From Burkholderia lata (GTDB lineage Bacteria; Pseudomonadota; Gammaproteobacteria; Burkholderiales; Burkholderiaceae): DNA of 64,000 nucleotides. Under the pieces are notes generated by a model. It searched no databases. It saw only the letters and a program-made list of their open reading frames with translations, and was not told where the DNA came from. Location: positions 124,001 to 188,000 of the forward strand of contig NC_007510.1 of the NCBI RefSeq assembly GCF_000012945.1, given 5' to 3'. The position numbers and the translations under genes are program-made. Shown here piece by piece: positions 18,508-28,514 of this stretch; the stretch's first letter is position 1; every line of letters starts with the position of its first letter.

Positions 18508-19938
18508 ATGCAGAACCGGAACACGGCCGCCGCGGGTGGCGAACAGGGCGACGCATCGCTGTCGGGCGACGCGATCGATGCCGTGCTCGTCGCGGAACTG
18601 GGCGATGCGCTCGTCACGCGCCCGGTCGACATCGATCCGCGTTATTTCACGGCGTACAACGAGCCGGCCGGCGTGCGGCCGCGCGCGCTGGTGCGCCCGC
18701 GCAGCGTCGACGACGTGTCGCGCACGCTCGCGCTGTGCGCGCGGCTCGGCCAGCCGGTCGTGCCGCAGGGCGGCCTGACGGGGCTCGCGCGCGGCGCGGT
18801 CGCGCTTGGCGGCGAGGTCGTGTTGTCGATGGAACGCTTCGCGGGCATCGAGGCGCTCGACGTGGCGGCCGGCACGATGATCGTGCGCGCCGGGACGCCG
18901 CTGCAGACGGTGCAGGAAGCCGCGGAAGCGGCGGGTTTCACGTTCGGCGTCGATCTCGGCGCACGCGGCTCATGCCAGATCGGCGGGATGCTCGCGACCA
19001 ACGCGGGCGGCACGCGCGCGATCCGCTACGGGATGATGCGCGAGCAGGTGCTCGGGCTCGAGACCGTGCTCGCGGACGGCACGGTCGTGTCGTCGATGAA
19101 CCGGATGCTGAAGAACAACGCGGGCTACGACCTGAAGCAGCTGTTCATCGGCAGCGAGGGGACGCTCGGCGTCGTCACGCGGGCGGTGCTGCGGCTGCAT
19201 CCGTTGCTCGCTGCGCCGGCCACGGCGCTCTGCCGCGTGCGCGACTACGACGCGGTGGTCGCGCTGTGGAACCGCGTGCGCATGCTGCCGGAGGTCGTCA
19301 GTTTCGAGGCGATGTGGCCGGCGTTCTACGACTACGTCGCGCGTCACACGCCGGGCGCTGCGGCGCCGTTTGTCGGCGACGAGGGCTTCGCGATCCTGAT
19401 CGAATGCGCGACGAGCGCACCGGGCGGCGACGCGCACCAGGCACTGGAAAACGGTCTCGCGGCGGGGTTCGACGCAGGGCTCGTGGAGGATGCGGTGCTC
19501 GCGACGTCGGAGCGGCAGGCGCGCGACTTGTGGACGCTGCGCGAAGGCCTCGCGATCGACGCGCTGCCACATCTCGTCAACTTCGACGTGAGCCTGCCGA
19601 CAGGCGAACTCGGCGCGTTCGCCGAGCGCTGCGAGGCGGCGTTGCGTTCACGCTGGCCGGATGTCACGTGCCTGTTCTTCGGCCATGTCGGCGACGGCAA
19701 CGTGCATATCGGCGTGTCGCTGGCCGGGATGACCGATACGGACCTCGATGCGCTCGATCACTGCGTGTATGCGGTGGTGCGTGACATGGGAGGCTCGGTA
19801 TCGGCCGAGCACGGGATCGGCGTGCTCAAGCGTCCCTATCTCGCGCATACGCGCAGTGACGCGGAAATCGGATTGATGCGATGCCTGAAGGCCGCGCTGG
19901 ATCCGCTCGGCATCCTGAATCCCGGCAAGGTGCTTTGA
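18508..19938 (+). CDS. FAD-linked oxidase, GlcD / D-2-hydroxyacid dehydrogenase family
   Basis: The 476-residue flavoprotein has the PCMH-type FAD-binding half at about 45-230 (VVPQGGLTGLARGAVALGG, FGVDLGARGSCQIGGMLATN, KQLFIGSEGTLGVVTRA). The C-terminal FAD-oxidase domain contains FFGHVGDGNVHIGVS and VSAEHGIGVLKRPYL, where the histidines probably coordinate a metal. Relatives oxidise D-lactate, glycolate or D-2-hydroxyglutarate. The ATG lies 15 bp after the binding-protein gene, so the two are surely cotranscribed. With the aminotransferase upstream this suggests a pathway in which a 2-oxo acid is exchanged between amino and hydroxy forms. The specific substrate is unknown. Confidence 0.92.
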   Translation: MQNRNTAAAGGEQGDASLSGDAIDAVLVAELGDALVTRPVDIDPRYFTAYNEPAGVRPRALVRPRSVDDVSRTLALCARLGQPVVPQGGLTGLARGAVALGGEVVLSMERFAGIEALDVAAGTMIVRAGTPLQTVQEAAEAAGFTFGVDLGARGSCQIGGMLATNAGGTRAIRYGMMREQVLGLETVLADGTVVSSMNRMLKNNAGYDLKQLFIGSEGTLGVVTRAVLRLHPLLAAPATALCRVRDYDAVVALWNRVRMLPEVVSFEAMWPAFYDYVARHTPGAAAPFVGDEGFAILIECATSAPGGDAHQALENGLAAGFDAGLVEDAVLATSERQARDLWTLREGLAIDALPHLVNFDVSLPTGELGAFAERCEAALRSRWPDVTCLFFGHVGDGNVHIGVSLAGMTDTDLDALDHCVYAVVRDMGGSVSAEHGIGVLKRPYLAHTRSDAEIGLMRCLKAALDPLGILNPGKVL

Positions 19939-19983
19939 TCGCGGCGATGCGCGTTGCCGGCGGGAGCTGGCCCGCGTGACGCG

Positions 19984-20556
19984 TCAGCCGTCCACCCAGC
20001 GCAGCGCGCCGATCTTGATGTGTTCGACGACGCTGCGCGCCCACTCGAGTTCGGCATTGAGCAGCACGAGCGCGTGCTCGTTCTGCAGCAGGAACAGGCG
20101 CGGCACCTGGTCGGCTTGCGCGGTGGCGCGCAGCGTTTCAAGGCGCGCGCGCTCGGCATCGAGCCGGGCGATCCGAAGCTCGAGCTGGTGGCGTGCGTCT
20201 TCGGCGTCGAGCAGCGGCAGGAACGCGAGACCGGCGCCGAACGCCGGAAATTCACGCGCGGGTTCCGCGAGCAGGGCATGCAGCCACGCCTGCCCTGCCG
20301 TGTGCCCGGCCTCGGTCAGCGCATACAGCGTGCGCTCCGGAAACGCCCCGTCGCGCTCGGTGTCGTGCACGGCGATCATCCCGTCGCGCAGCAGCCGGTC
20401 GATCGTCTGGTAGAGGCTCGTGCGCTGGCGCACGTTGACGACTTCGTCGTACCCGCGAGCCTTCAGTTGCTGCAGCATCCCGTATGGATGCATCGGCGTT
20501 TCGGTCAGCGTCGCGAGGACGGCCAGCGCAAGCGGGGACGGGCGGCTGGTGGACAT
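19984..20556 (-). CDS. PadR-family transcriptional regulator
   Basis: The 190-residue protein has a PadR winged helix at 8-85 (LALAVLATLTETPMHPYGML, VNVRQRTSLYQTIDRLLRDG, RTLYALTEAG). A C-terminal helical dimerisation region follows (ARLDAERARLETLRATAQAD). PadR proteins typically repress an adjacent exporter or detoxification gene, but none lies next to it. The convergent neighbour is the FAD oxidase and the upstream neighbour is cadR. The start ATG has no Shine-Dalgarno and is abutted by a 36-bp inverted repeat, so the message may be leaderless and autorepressed. Confidence 0.9.
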   Translation of the reverse strand: MSTSRPSPLALAVLATLTETPMHPYGMLQQLKARGYDEVVNVRQRTSLYQTIDRLLRDGMIAVHDTERDGAFPERTLYALTEAGHTAGQAWLHALLAEPAREFPAFGAGLAFLPLLDAEDARHQLELRIARLDAERARLETLRATAQADQVPRLFLLQNEHALVLLNAELEWARSVVEHIKIGALRWVDG

Positions 20557-20557
20557 G

Positions 20558-20593
20558 AATAGTTATTTAATATCTAGTAAGGATATAACTATT
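20558..20593. promoter_or_regulatory. Inverted-repeat operator at the padR start
   Basis: AATAGTTAT (20558-20566) and ATAACTATT (20585-20593) are perfect 9-bp inverted arms around an A/T-rich centre. A second nested pair is AATATC/GATAT. It starts 1 bp from the PadR start codon. A strongly A/T-rich palindrome in a G/C-rich genome is a good autoregulatory operator candidate, although it differs from the ATGT-N8-ACAT motif of classic PadR. Confidence 0.6.
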
Positions 20594-20624
20594 CTCAACC
20601 AGACTATCATATTTCACAAGGGTT

Positions 20625-21056
20625 TCAGCCGAGGTGCGAGCGCTTCGCGGCCGGGGCGACGGTTTCCATCGTCGCGAGACCGTGCACGATGCCGCAATCC
20701 TCGACCGAATGCTCGCCGACACACTGGCGGCGCAATTCGGTGAGCTGGTCGCGCAGATGCGTGAGTTCCGCGAGGCGCGCGTCGACGTGCCCGATGTGTT
20801 CGTCGAGCAGCGAATTGATCGAATCGCAGGGATCGGCCGGCGTGTCGGTGAGCTGCAGCAGCGCGCGGATTTCATCGTGCGCCATGTCGAGCGCGCGGCA
20901 GTTGCGGATGAAGCGCAGCCGTTCGACATGCACGTCGGTGTAGTTGCGGTAGTTCGAGTCGGTGCGCTCCGCATCCGGCATCAGACCCTCTTTCTCGTAG
21001 AAACGGATCGTCTCGGGGGTGCAGCGGGCCGCTTTGGCCAGTTCGCCGATCTTCAT
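20625..21056 (-). CDS. cadR: Cd(II)/Pb(II)-responsive MerR-family regulator CadR
   Basis: The 143-residue MerR-type activator has an N-terminal winged HTH (MKIGELAKAARCTPETIRFY) followed by a dimerisation helix. The metal-site cysteines C77 (PADPCDS), C112 (RRQCVGEH) and C121 (VEDCGIVHG) agree with the three-cysteine pattern of CadR/PbrR. It binds the suboptimally spaced promoter between itself and cadA and untwists it when metal is bound. GGGAGAAAGGC precedes the ATG. Zn(II)-responsive ZntR is the nearest alternative. The C77/C112 arrangement and cadA partner favour cadmium/lead. Confidence 0.92.
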   Translation of the reverse strand: MKIGELAKAARCTPETIRFYEKEGLMPDAERTDSNYRNYTDVHVERLRFIRNCRALDMAHDEIRALLQLTDTPADPCDSINSLLDEHIGHVDARLAELTHLRDQLTELRRQCVGEHSVEDCGIVHGLATMETVAPAAKRSHLG

Positions 21057-21076
21057 GCCTTTCTCCCGTGTAAGGG

Positions 21077-21107
21077 TTGACCTTGTAGTGGCTTCAGGGT
21101 GTTAACT
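21077..21107 (+). promoter_or_regulatory. CadR-controlled cadA promoter with 19-bp spacer
   Basis: The -35 TTGACC (21077-21082) and -10 TTAACT (21102-21107) are separated by exactly 19 bp, the over-long spacing diagnostic of MerR-family promoters. The spacer holds the imperfect dyad ACCTTGTAGTGGCTTCAGGGT. Confidence 0.88.
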
Positions 21108-21136
21108 CTACACCGTTAGCCATTGAGGAGGTTGTC

Positions 21137-23737
<2,601 letters not shown>

Positions 23738-23747
23738 GGAGCAGGCG

Positions 23748-24119
23748 ATGAGCTTTCTGAAACGAATTCTGGGCGGCCACGGCGGTGGTCATGGCGGCGG
23801 GCACGGCAACAACAGCGGCCACGGTGGCGGGCATCACGGCGGGCAGCGCCAGGACGGGCAAGGCGGCCACGATGCGCGCGGTCGCGATCGCTACGGCTGG
23901 GGCTGGCAGGCGCCGGCCGATAGCCGAAGCGGGCAGGCCGGTGGCAACGTGCCGCTGAGCCAGCTCGCCTGTGCGGGTTGCGGCGCGCTCAATGCGTCGG
24001 ATGCGCGTTTCTGTGCGCAGTGCGGTGCCGCGCAACGCGGCAAGTCCTGCAGCCGCTGCCACTCGGCGCTGGCGGCCGACGCGCGTTTTTGCCCCGGGTG
24101 CGGGACGCAGGCTGCGTAA
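23748..24119 (+). CDS. His/Gly-rich double zinc-ribbon protein
   Basis: A 123-residue protein with three parts. A short hydrophobic start (MSFLKRILGG) leads into a Gly/His repeat at 10-40 (HGGGHGGGHGNNSGHGGGHH). A charged linker follows. The C-terminal double zinc ribbon has paired CxxC knuckles: CAGCG, CAQCG, CSRCH and CPGCG. It begins 10 bp after cadA and is certainly in the same transcript. Zinc ribbons are common and say little about function. The metal-binding repeat and operon position suggest a role in metal handling next to CadA, perhaps as a cytoplasmic buffer or chaperone. I know of no characterised homologue. Confidence 0.85.
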   Translation: MSFLKRILGGHGGGHGGGHGNNSGHGGGHHGGQRQDGQGGHDARGRDRYGWGWQAPADSRSGQAGGNVPLSQLACAGCGALNASDARFCAQCGAAQRGKSCSRCHSALAADARFCPGCGTQAA

Positions 24120-24137
24120 GGCAGTTTGTCCGCGCAT

Positions 24138-24172
24138 TCGCGCCGGCGGCGCGTGAACGCCCGCCGGCGCGA
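24138..24172. terminator. Hairpin between convergent genes
   Basis: A perfect 12-bp stem (TCGCGCCGGCGG at 24138-24149, CCGCCGGCGCGA at 24161-24172) with an 11-nt loop lies between the cadA operon and the convergent AraC-type gene. There is no clean T run, so its role as a terminator is likely but not certain. Confidence 0.6.
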
Positions 24173-24204
24173 TTCGTTTCAGGGAGCGGCGTACCGCCTG
24201 TCGA

Positions 24205-25083
24205 TCAGCGCAGCGGCAGGTAGATCTCGGTGCGCAGGTCGGCTGGCGCCGCATCCATCGGCGTATTGAGGTACAGCTCGAACGGCGGTGCGTCGGCGGC
24301 TTCGCGACCCGAGTGACGCAGCCAGTCGCCATAGAGCCACTGGTACGCCGTCTTCAGGTCCGCATACGGCCCCGTATGCAGCAGCACCGCGTATTCGCCG
24401 CCGGCTACCGTCGCGTGCTCCACCGGCGGCGCGGATTCGACGTCAGGCGCACCGTCGGCCGGCATGAAGCAGGCCTTCGCGCGCAACTGCGCTTCGGGTG
24501 TCGTGTCCGGATCGTCGTAAAAAATGCCGATCATCTTCGCGCCGGGGCCGATCAACCCGTGCTGCCCGACCCACGCGCCGATTCGCATGAACGCTTCGCT
24601 GACCTTCAAGTACGAACCGGTGTGCGCCACTGCATAGCCGTGTAATTCCGGTAGCTGCCGGATCTCGACTTCATGCTTGAACATGTCTTCTTCTCCTCGC
24701 TGTAACGGATAGATGGGCCGGTGGCTGCCCGTGCGCCGATGCTGCACGGGAGGCACGCCGTATGCGTCGCGAAACGCCCGCGCGAACGCGTGCGTCGAAC
24801 CGTAGCCTGCGCGCCGCGCGATTTCGTCGATCGGCCGCGCCGTGCACACGAGATCCTCGGACGCGCGCACGATCCGCATCCGCCGCACCGTCAGCACGAT
24901 CGACTCGCCATACAGCGCGCGATAGACGCGCTGCCAGTGATACGGCGACAGGCACGCGACTTCGGCGAGCCGGTTCAGGTCGAGGGGGCCGTCGAGGTGC
25001 GCGTGGATGTACTCGTGGACGCGCGCCACGCTCGCCGCATAGCGAAGCCAGGCGGGCTGGTCGGGTTTCGTTGCGGCGGTCAT
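24205..25083 (-). CDS. AraC-family regulator with C-terminal GyrI-like effector domain
   Basis: The 292-residue protein has an N-terminal AraC/XylS double HTH at about 15-118 (VARVHEYIHAHLDGPLDLNR, LAEVACLSPYHWQRVYRALYG, AGYGSTHAFARAFRDAYGVPP). A GyrI-like ligand domain follows from about 135 to 292 (EVEIRQLPELHGYAVAHTGS, AGGEYAVLLHTGPYADLKTAYQWLYGDWL in the middle, EIYLPLR at the end). This is the Rob/SoxS-type order, HTH first. Such proteins bind hydrophobic or cationic compounds and activate stress or efflux genes. No obvious target lies beside it. Confidence 0.92.
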   Translation of the reverse strand: MTAATKPDQPAWLRYAASVARVHEYIHAHLDGPLDLNRLAEVACLSPYHWQRVYRALYGESIVLTVRRMRIVRASEDLVCTARPIDEIARRAGYGSTHAFARAFRDAYGVPPVQHRRTGSHRPIYPLQRGEEDMFKHEVEIRQLPELHGYAVAHTGSYLKVSEAFMRIGAWVGQHGLIGPGAKMIGIFYDDPDTTPEAQLRAKACFMPADGAPDVESAPPVEHATVAGGEYAVLLHTGPYADLKTAYQWLYGDWLRHSGREAADAPPFELYLNTPMDAAPADLRTEIYLPLR

Positions 25084-25360
25084 CGGCGTGTCCGGGCGGG
25101 AACCGACGTCACGGTAGCACGGGCCGAATGGATAAATCTTGCGGAAATGCGTAGGAGGCCGACAAATCAGGCCCTTTTTTATTTCGACGAAATGGGGTCT
25201 TGCCCCCCGGCGATCTATGACTAAAGTTAAAGACGGTGAAATCGGGTGATCGCGTCATTTTTCTCGGGTAAGTTGCTCCGTCGGGGCAGCACGTTTTTCG
25301 AAGTACGCAGGTAGTTCGTCGATGTTCAATCGCAACACCACGTTTTCGGGAGAAGAAGAA

Positions 25361-26824
25361 ATGGATGCTTCCAGCTTCATCACGTCGCTGCAGACCACGC
25401 TAGGGGGGTATCTGCCAAAGATCGCCGGCGCGATCGGCATCCTGGTGATCGGCTGGCTGATCGCCGTCGTGGTGCGGGCCGGCGCGATGCGCCTGCTCGG
25501 CGCGCTGAAGGTCGACCAGCGGATCAACGAAAGCACCGGCCAGGGCGCCTGCGTCGAGCGCATCATCGCAGGCGGCCTGTTCTGGCTCGTGCTGCTCGTC
25601 ACCGCGGTGGGCATCTTTAACGTGCTCAACCTGTACGCGGTCTCCAACCCGTTCTCGCTGCTCGTCACCCACATCGTCAACTACCTGCCGAACCTGATTG
25701 GCGGCGGGGCGCTGACGCTGATCGCGTGGCTCATTGCGTCGCTGCTGCGCAGCCTCGCGAACCGCGCGCTGAAGGCGAGCAAGATCGACGACAAGCTGTC
25801 CGAAGGCGCCGGCATGCAGCCGATGAGCGGCTATCTCGGCGACGTGCTGTTCTGGCTCGTGATCCTGATGTTCCTGCCGGCGATCCTCGCGTCGTTCGCG
25901 CTGTCGGGGCTGCTGTCGCCGGTGCAGGGGATGGTCGACAAGCTGCTCGCGATCGTGCCGAACCTGTTCGCGGCCGCGGTGATCGGCATCGTCGGCTGGA
26001 TCGTCGCGCGCGTGCTGCGCGGCCTCGTGACGAACCTGCTCGTCGCCGCCGGCGCCGACCGCCTCACGCAGGGCCTCGACAGCCCGACGCCCGTGCGCGT
26101 GTCGAGCCTGGTCGGCACGATCGTCTACGTGTTCGTGTTCGTGCCGACGCTGATCTCCGCGCTCGACGCACTGAAGATCGACGCGATCTCGGTGCCGGCC
26201 ACCAACATGCTGAACCAGTTCCTCGGCGCGGTGCCGGACATCGTCGCGGCGATCGTGATCGTGCTCGTGACGTTCTACTTCGCGCGCTTCGTCGCGTCGC
26301 TCGCGCAGAAGCTGCTGGAAGCCGCGGGCGCCGACGGGCTGCCGGCCGTGCTCGGCGTCGAGCGCGTGTTCTCGGGGATCCTGCAGCCGTCGGTGCTGGT
26401 CGCGCGGCTGATCGTGTTCTTCGCGATGCTGTTTGCGTCGGTCGAAGCCGCGAACCGGCTCGGCTTCTCGCAGGTGCGCGACGTCGTCACGCTGTTCATC
26501 GAATTCGGCGGCCACGTGCTGATGGGCGGCGTGATCCTCGTGATCGGCGTGTGGCTCGCGGGCCTTGCGCGCCGCGTGATCGAGCAGGCCGACCGCGAGC
26601 ACAGCGTGCTGTTCGCGCGCGTCGCGCAATTCGCGATCCTGGGCCTCGTGTTTGCGATGGGGCTGCGCGCGATGGGCATCGCGAACGAGATCGTGCAGCT
26701 CGCGTTCGGCCTCGTGCTCGGCGCGATCGCGGTGGCGGTGGCGCTGTCGTTCGGTCTTGGCGGGCGCGAAGCGGCCGGCAAGCTGCTCGACCGCTGGTTC
26801 AACCAGCGCGGCGGCGGCCAGTAA
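25361..26824 (+). CDS. Mechanosensitive-channel-like multi-pass membrane protein (TM-helix repeat)
   Basis: The 487-residue inner-membrane protein is made of repeated units. Each has one or two hydrophobic helices followed by an amphipathic G/A/L-rich helix of the conserved TM-helix type, for example YLPKIAGAIGILVIGWLIAV, YLPNLIGGGALTLIAWLIAS, IVPNLFAAAVIGIVGWIVAR and AVPDIVAAIVIVLVTFYFAR. This repeat also occurs in small mechanosensitive channels, but I do not see the full beta-domain of MscS, so channel activity is inferred. ATG 25361 after GGGAGAAG is preferred over an ATG 39 nt upstream. It stands alone. The preceding 277 bp contain no gene but include an A/T-rich stretch at 25160-25260. 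Confidence 0.8.
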   Translation: MDASSFITSLQTTLGGYLPKIAGAIGILVIGWLIAVVVRAGAMRLLGALKVDQRINESTGQGACVERIIAGGLFWLVLLVTAVGIFNVLNLYAVSNPFSLLVTHIVNYLPNLIGGGALTLIAWLIASLLRSLANRALKASKIDDKLSEGAGMQPMSGYLGDVLFWLVILMFLPAILASFALSGLLSPVQGMVDKLLAIVPNLFAAAVIGIVGWIVARVLRGLVTNLLVAAGADRLTQGLDSPTPVRVSSLVGTIVYVFVFVPTLISALDALKIDAISVPATNMLNQFLGAVPDIVAAIVIVLVTFYFARFVASLAQKLLEAAGADGLPAVLGVERVFSGILQPSVLVARLIVFFAMLFASVEAANRLGFSQVRDVVTLFIEFGGHVLMGGVILVIGVWLAGLARRVIEQADREHSVLFARVAQFAILGLVFAMGLRAMGIANEIVQLAFGLVLGAIAVAVALSFGLGGREAAGKLLDRWFNQRGGGQ

Positions 26825-26834
26825 GCGTGGCAAT

Positions 26835-26857
26835 CCGGCCGCATGGAACGCGGCCGG
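26835..26857. other. Stem-loop after the channel-like gene
   Basis: CCGGCCGC (26835-26842) and GCGGCCGG (26850-26857) form an 8-bp stem just past the stop codon, without a T tract. A second small dyad, CATTTC (26884-26889) and GAAATG (26897-26902), lies in the eat promoter region and could be a regulator site. Confidence 0.4.
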
Positions 26858-27011
26858 TGCGCAGTCGCAACGAACGCGGCCGGCATTTCCGTCAGCGAAA
26901 TGTCAGCCGCGATCTTTGCCGAATTTCGATAACACGTCGTTTAATGACTCTCTAGCATCGATTCTCAGTCGCGCAGGCCGCCAGGCCCGGCGCCTTTGAG
27001 GAGAGAGTCCG

Positions 27012-28424
27012 ATGAAAGCAGAGTCGAATGGCCGGCCCGCCGCCGGCGCCAAGTCGTCCGGCCAGCCCGCGCTGCAGCAGACGCTCGGGACCTGGCAACT
27101 GTGGGGCATTGCGGTCGGCCTCGTGATTTCCGGCGAATACTTCGGCTGGAGTTACGGCTGGGCAAGCGCCGGCACGCTGGGTTTCGTCGTCACCGCGCTG
27201 TTCGTCGCGGCGATGTACACGACCTTCATTTTCAGTTTCACCGAGCTGACGACGTCGATCCCGCACGCGGGCGGCCCGTTCGCGTATGCGCGCCGTGCGT
27301 TCGGCCCGACCGGCGGCTATCTCGCCGGTGCCGCGACACTCGTCGAGTTCGTGTTCGCACCGCCCGCGATCGCGCTTGCGATCGGCGCTTACCTGCACGT
27401 GCAGTTCCCCGGCCTCGAGCCCAAGCATGCGGCGATGGGTGCGTATCTCGTGTTCATGGCGCTGAACATCGTCGGCGTCCAGATCGCGGCCACCTTCGAG
27501 CTGGTCGTCACGCTGCTCGCGATCTTCGAGCTGCTGGTGTTCATGGGCGTCGTGTCGCCGGGCTTCGCGTGGAGCAACTTCATGAAGGGCGGCTGGTCGG
27601 GCGCCGATCATTTCAGCGTGGGCGCGTTCCACGGGATGTTCGCGGCGATCCCGTTCGCGATCTGGTTCTTCCTCGCGATCGAAGGCGTCGCAATGGCCGC
27701 CGAGGAAGCGAAGAACCCGAAGCGCTCGATTCCGATCGCCTACGTGGCCGGGATCCTGACCCTCGTTGCGCTGGCGATCGGCGTGATGGTGTTCGCCGGC
27801 GGCGCGGGCGACTGGACCAAGCTCGCGAACATCAACGACCCGCTGCCGCAGGCGATGAAGTACATCGTCGGCGCGAACAGCGGCTGGATGCACATGCTCG
27901 TGTGGCTCGGGCTGTTCGGGCTGGTCGCGTCGTTCCACGGGATCATCCTCGGCTATTCGCGCCAGATCTTCGCGCTGGCCCGCGAAGGCTACCTGCCCGA
28001 ATGGCTGGCGAAGGTGCATCCGCGCTTCAAGACGCCTTACCGCGCGATCCTCGCGGGCGGCGTGGTCGGCATCGCGGCGATCTACAGCGACGAGCTGATC
28101 CAGTTCGGCGGGCAGACGCTGACCGCGAATATCGTGACGATGTCGGTATTCGGTGCGATCGTGATGTATATCGTGAGCATGGCGTCGCTGTTCAAGCTGC
28201 GCCGCTCGCAGCCGAATCTCGAACGGCCGTTCCGCGCGCCGCTGTACCCGATCTTCCCGGCGTTCGCGATCCTGGCCGCGCTCGTCTGTCTCGCGACGAT
28301 GGTGGTCTTCAACGGGCTGGTCGCGCTGGTGTTCCTCGGCTTCCTCGCGTTCGGCTACGCGTACTTCCTCGCGACGCGTTCGCAGCGTGCAAGTGCGCCG
28401 GGCGACGTGCTGCTGGAGGAGTGA
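27012..28424 (+). CDS. eat: Ethanolamine permease
   Basis: The 470-residue APC-superfamily transporter has about 12 hydrophobic segments. It matches the ethanolamine permease family: LGTWQLWGIAVGLVISGEYF, GWSYGWASAGTLGF, PHAGGPFAYARRAFGPTGGY, AIPFAIWFFLAIEGVAMAAEE and SFHGIILGYSRQIFALAREG. It should import ethanolamine by proton symport. GAGGAGAGAG precedes the ATG. eutB starts 90 bp downstream and eutC overlaps eutB, so the three genes form one functional unit for ethanolamine uptake and cleavage. Confidence 0.94.
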   Translation: MKAESNGRPAAGAKSSGQPALQQTLGTWQLWGIAVGLVISGEYFGWSYGWASAGTLGFVVTALFVAAMYTTFIFSFTELTTSIPHAGGPFAYARRAFGPTGGYLAGAATLVEFVFAPPAIALAIGAYLHVQFPGLEPKHAAMGAYLVFMALNIVGVQIAATFELVVTLLAIFELLVFMGVVSPGFAWSNFMKGGWSGADHFSVGAFHGMFAAIPFAIWFFLAIEGVAMAAEEAKNPKRSIPIAYVAGILTLVALAIGVMVFAGGAGDWTKLANINDPLPQAMKYIVGANSGWMHMLVWLGLFGLVASFHGIILGYSRQIFALAREGYLPEWLAKVHPRFKTPYRAILAGGVVGIAAIYSDELIQFGGQTLTANIVTMSVFGAIVMYIVSMASLFKLRRSQPNLERPFRAPLYPIFPAFAILAALVCLATMVVFNGLVALVFLGFLAFGYAYFLATRSQRASAPGDVLLEE

Positions 28425-28514
28425 GCAGGATGAAGGTGAACGGCCGTCCCTGACGGCATCCGGCGCGCCCCGTCGAACGGGCGCGCCGTCGGCTTTTGGC
28501 AAGGAGACTCGCAG

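Noticed and set aside
16428..19784. 1118-codon frame overlapping the aminotransferase, binding protein and FAD oxidase
   Set aside because: Out-of-frame shadow on the same strand. The three real genes each have starts, ribosome sites and family motifs.
25160..25260. Terminator or sigma-28-like promoter before the channel gene
   Set aside because: The GGCC/GGCC stem before T6 is only 4-5 bp, and TAAAGTTA lacks a matching second element at the required spacing.
26825..27011. Sigma-54 promoter before eat
   Set aside because: TGGCA occurs near 26828 but no TTGC follows at the required distance, unlike the site before the aldehyde dehydrogenase.
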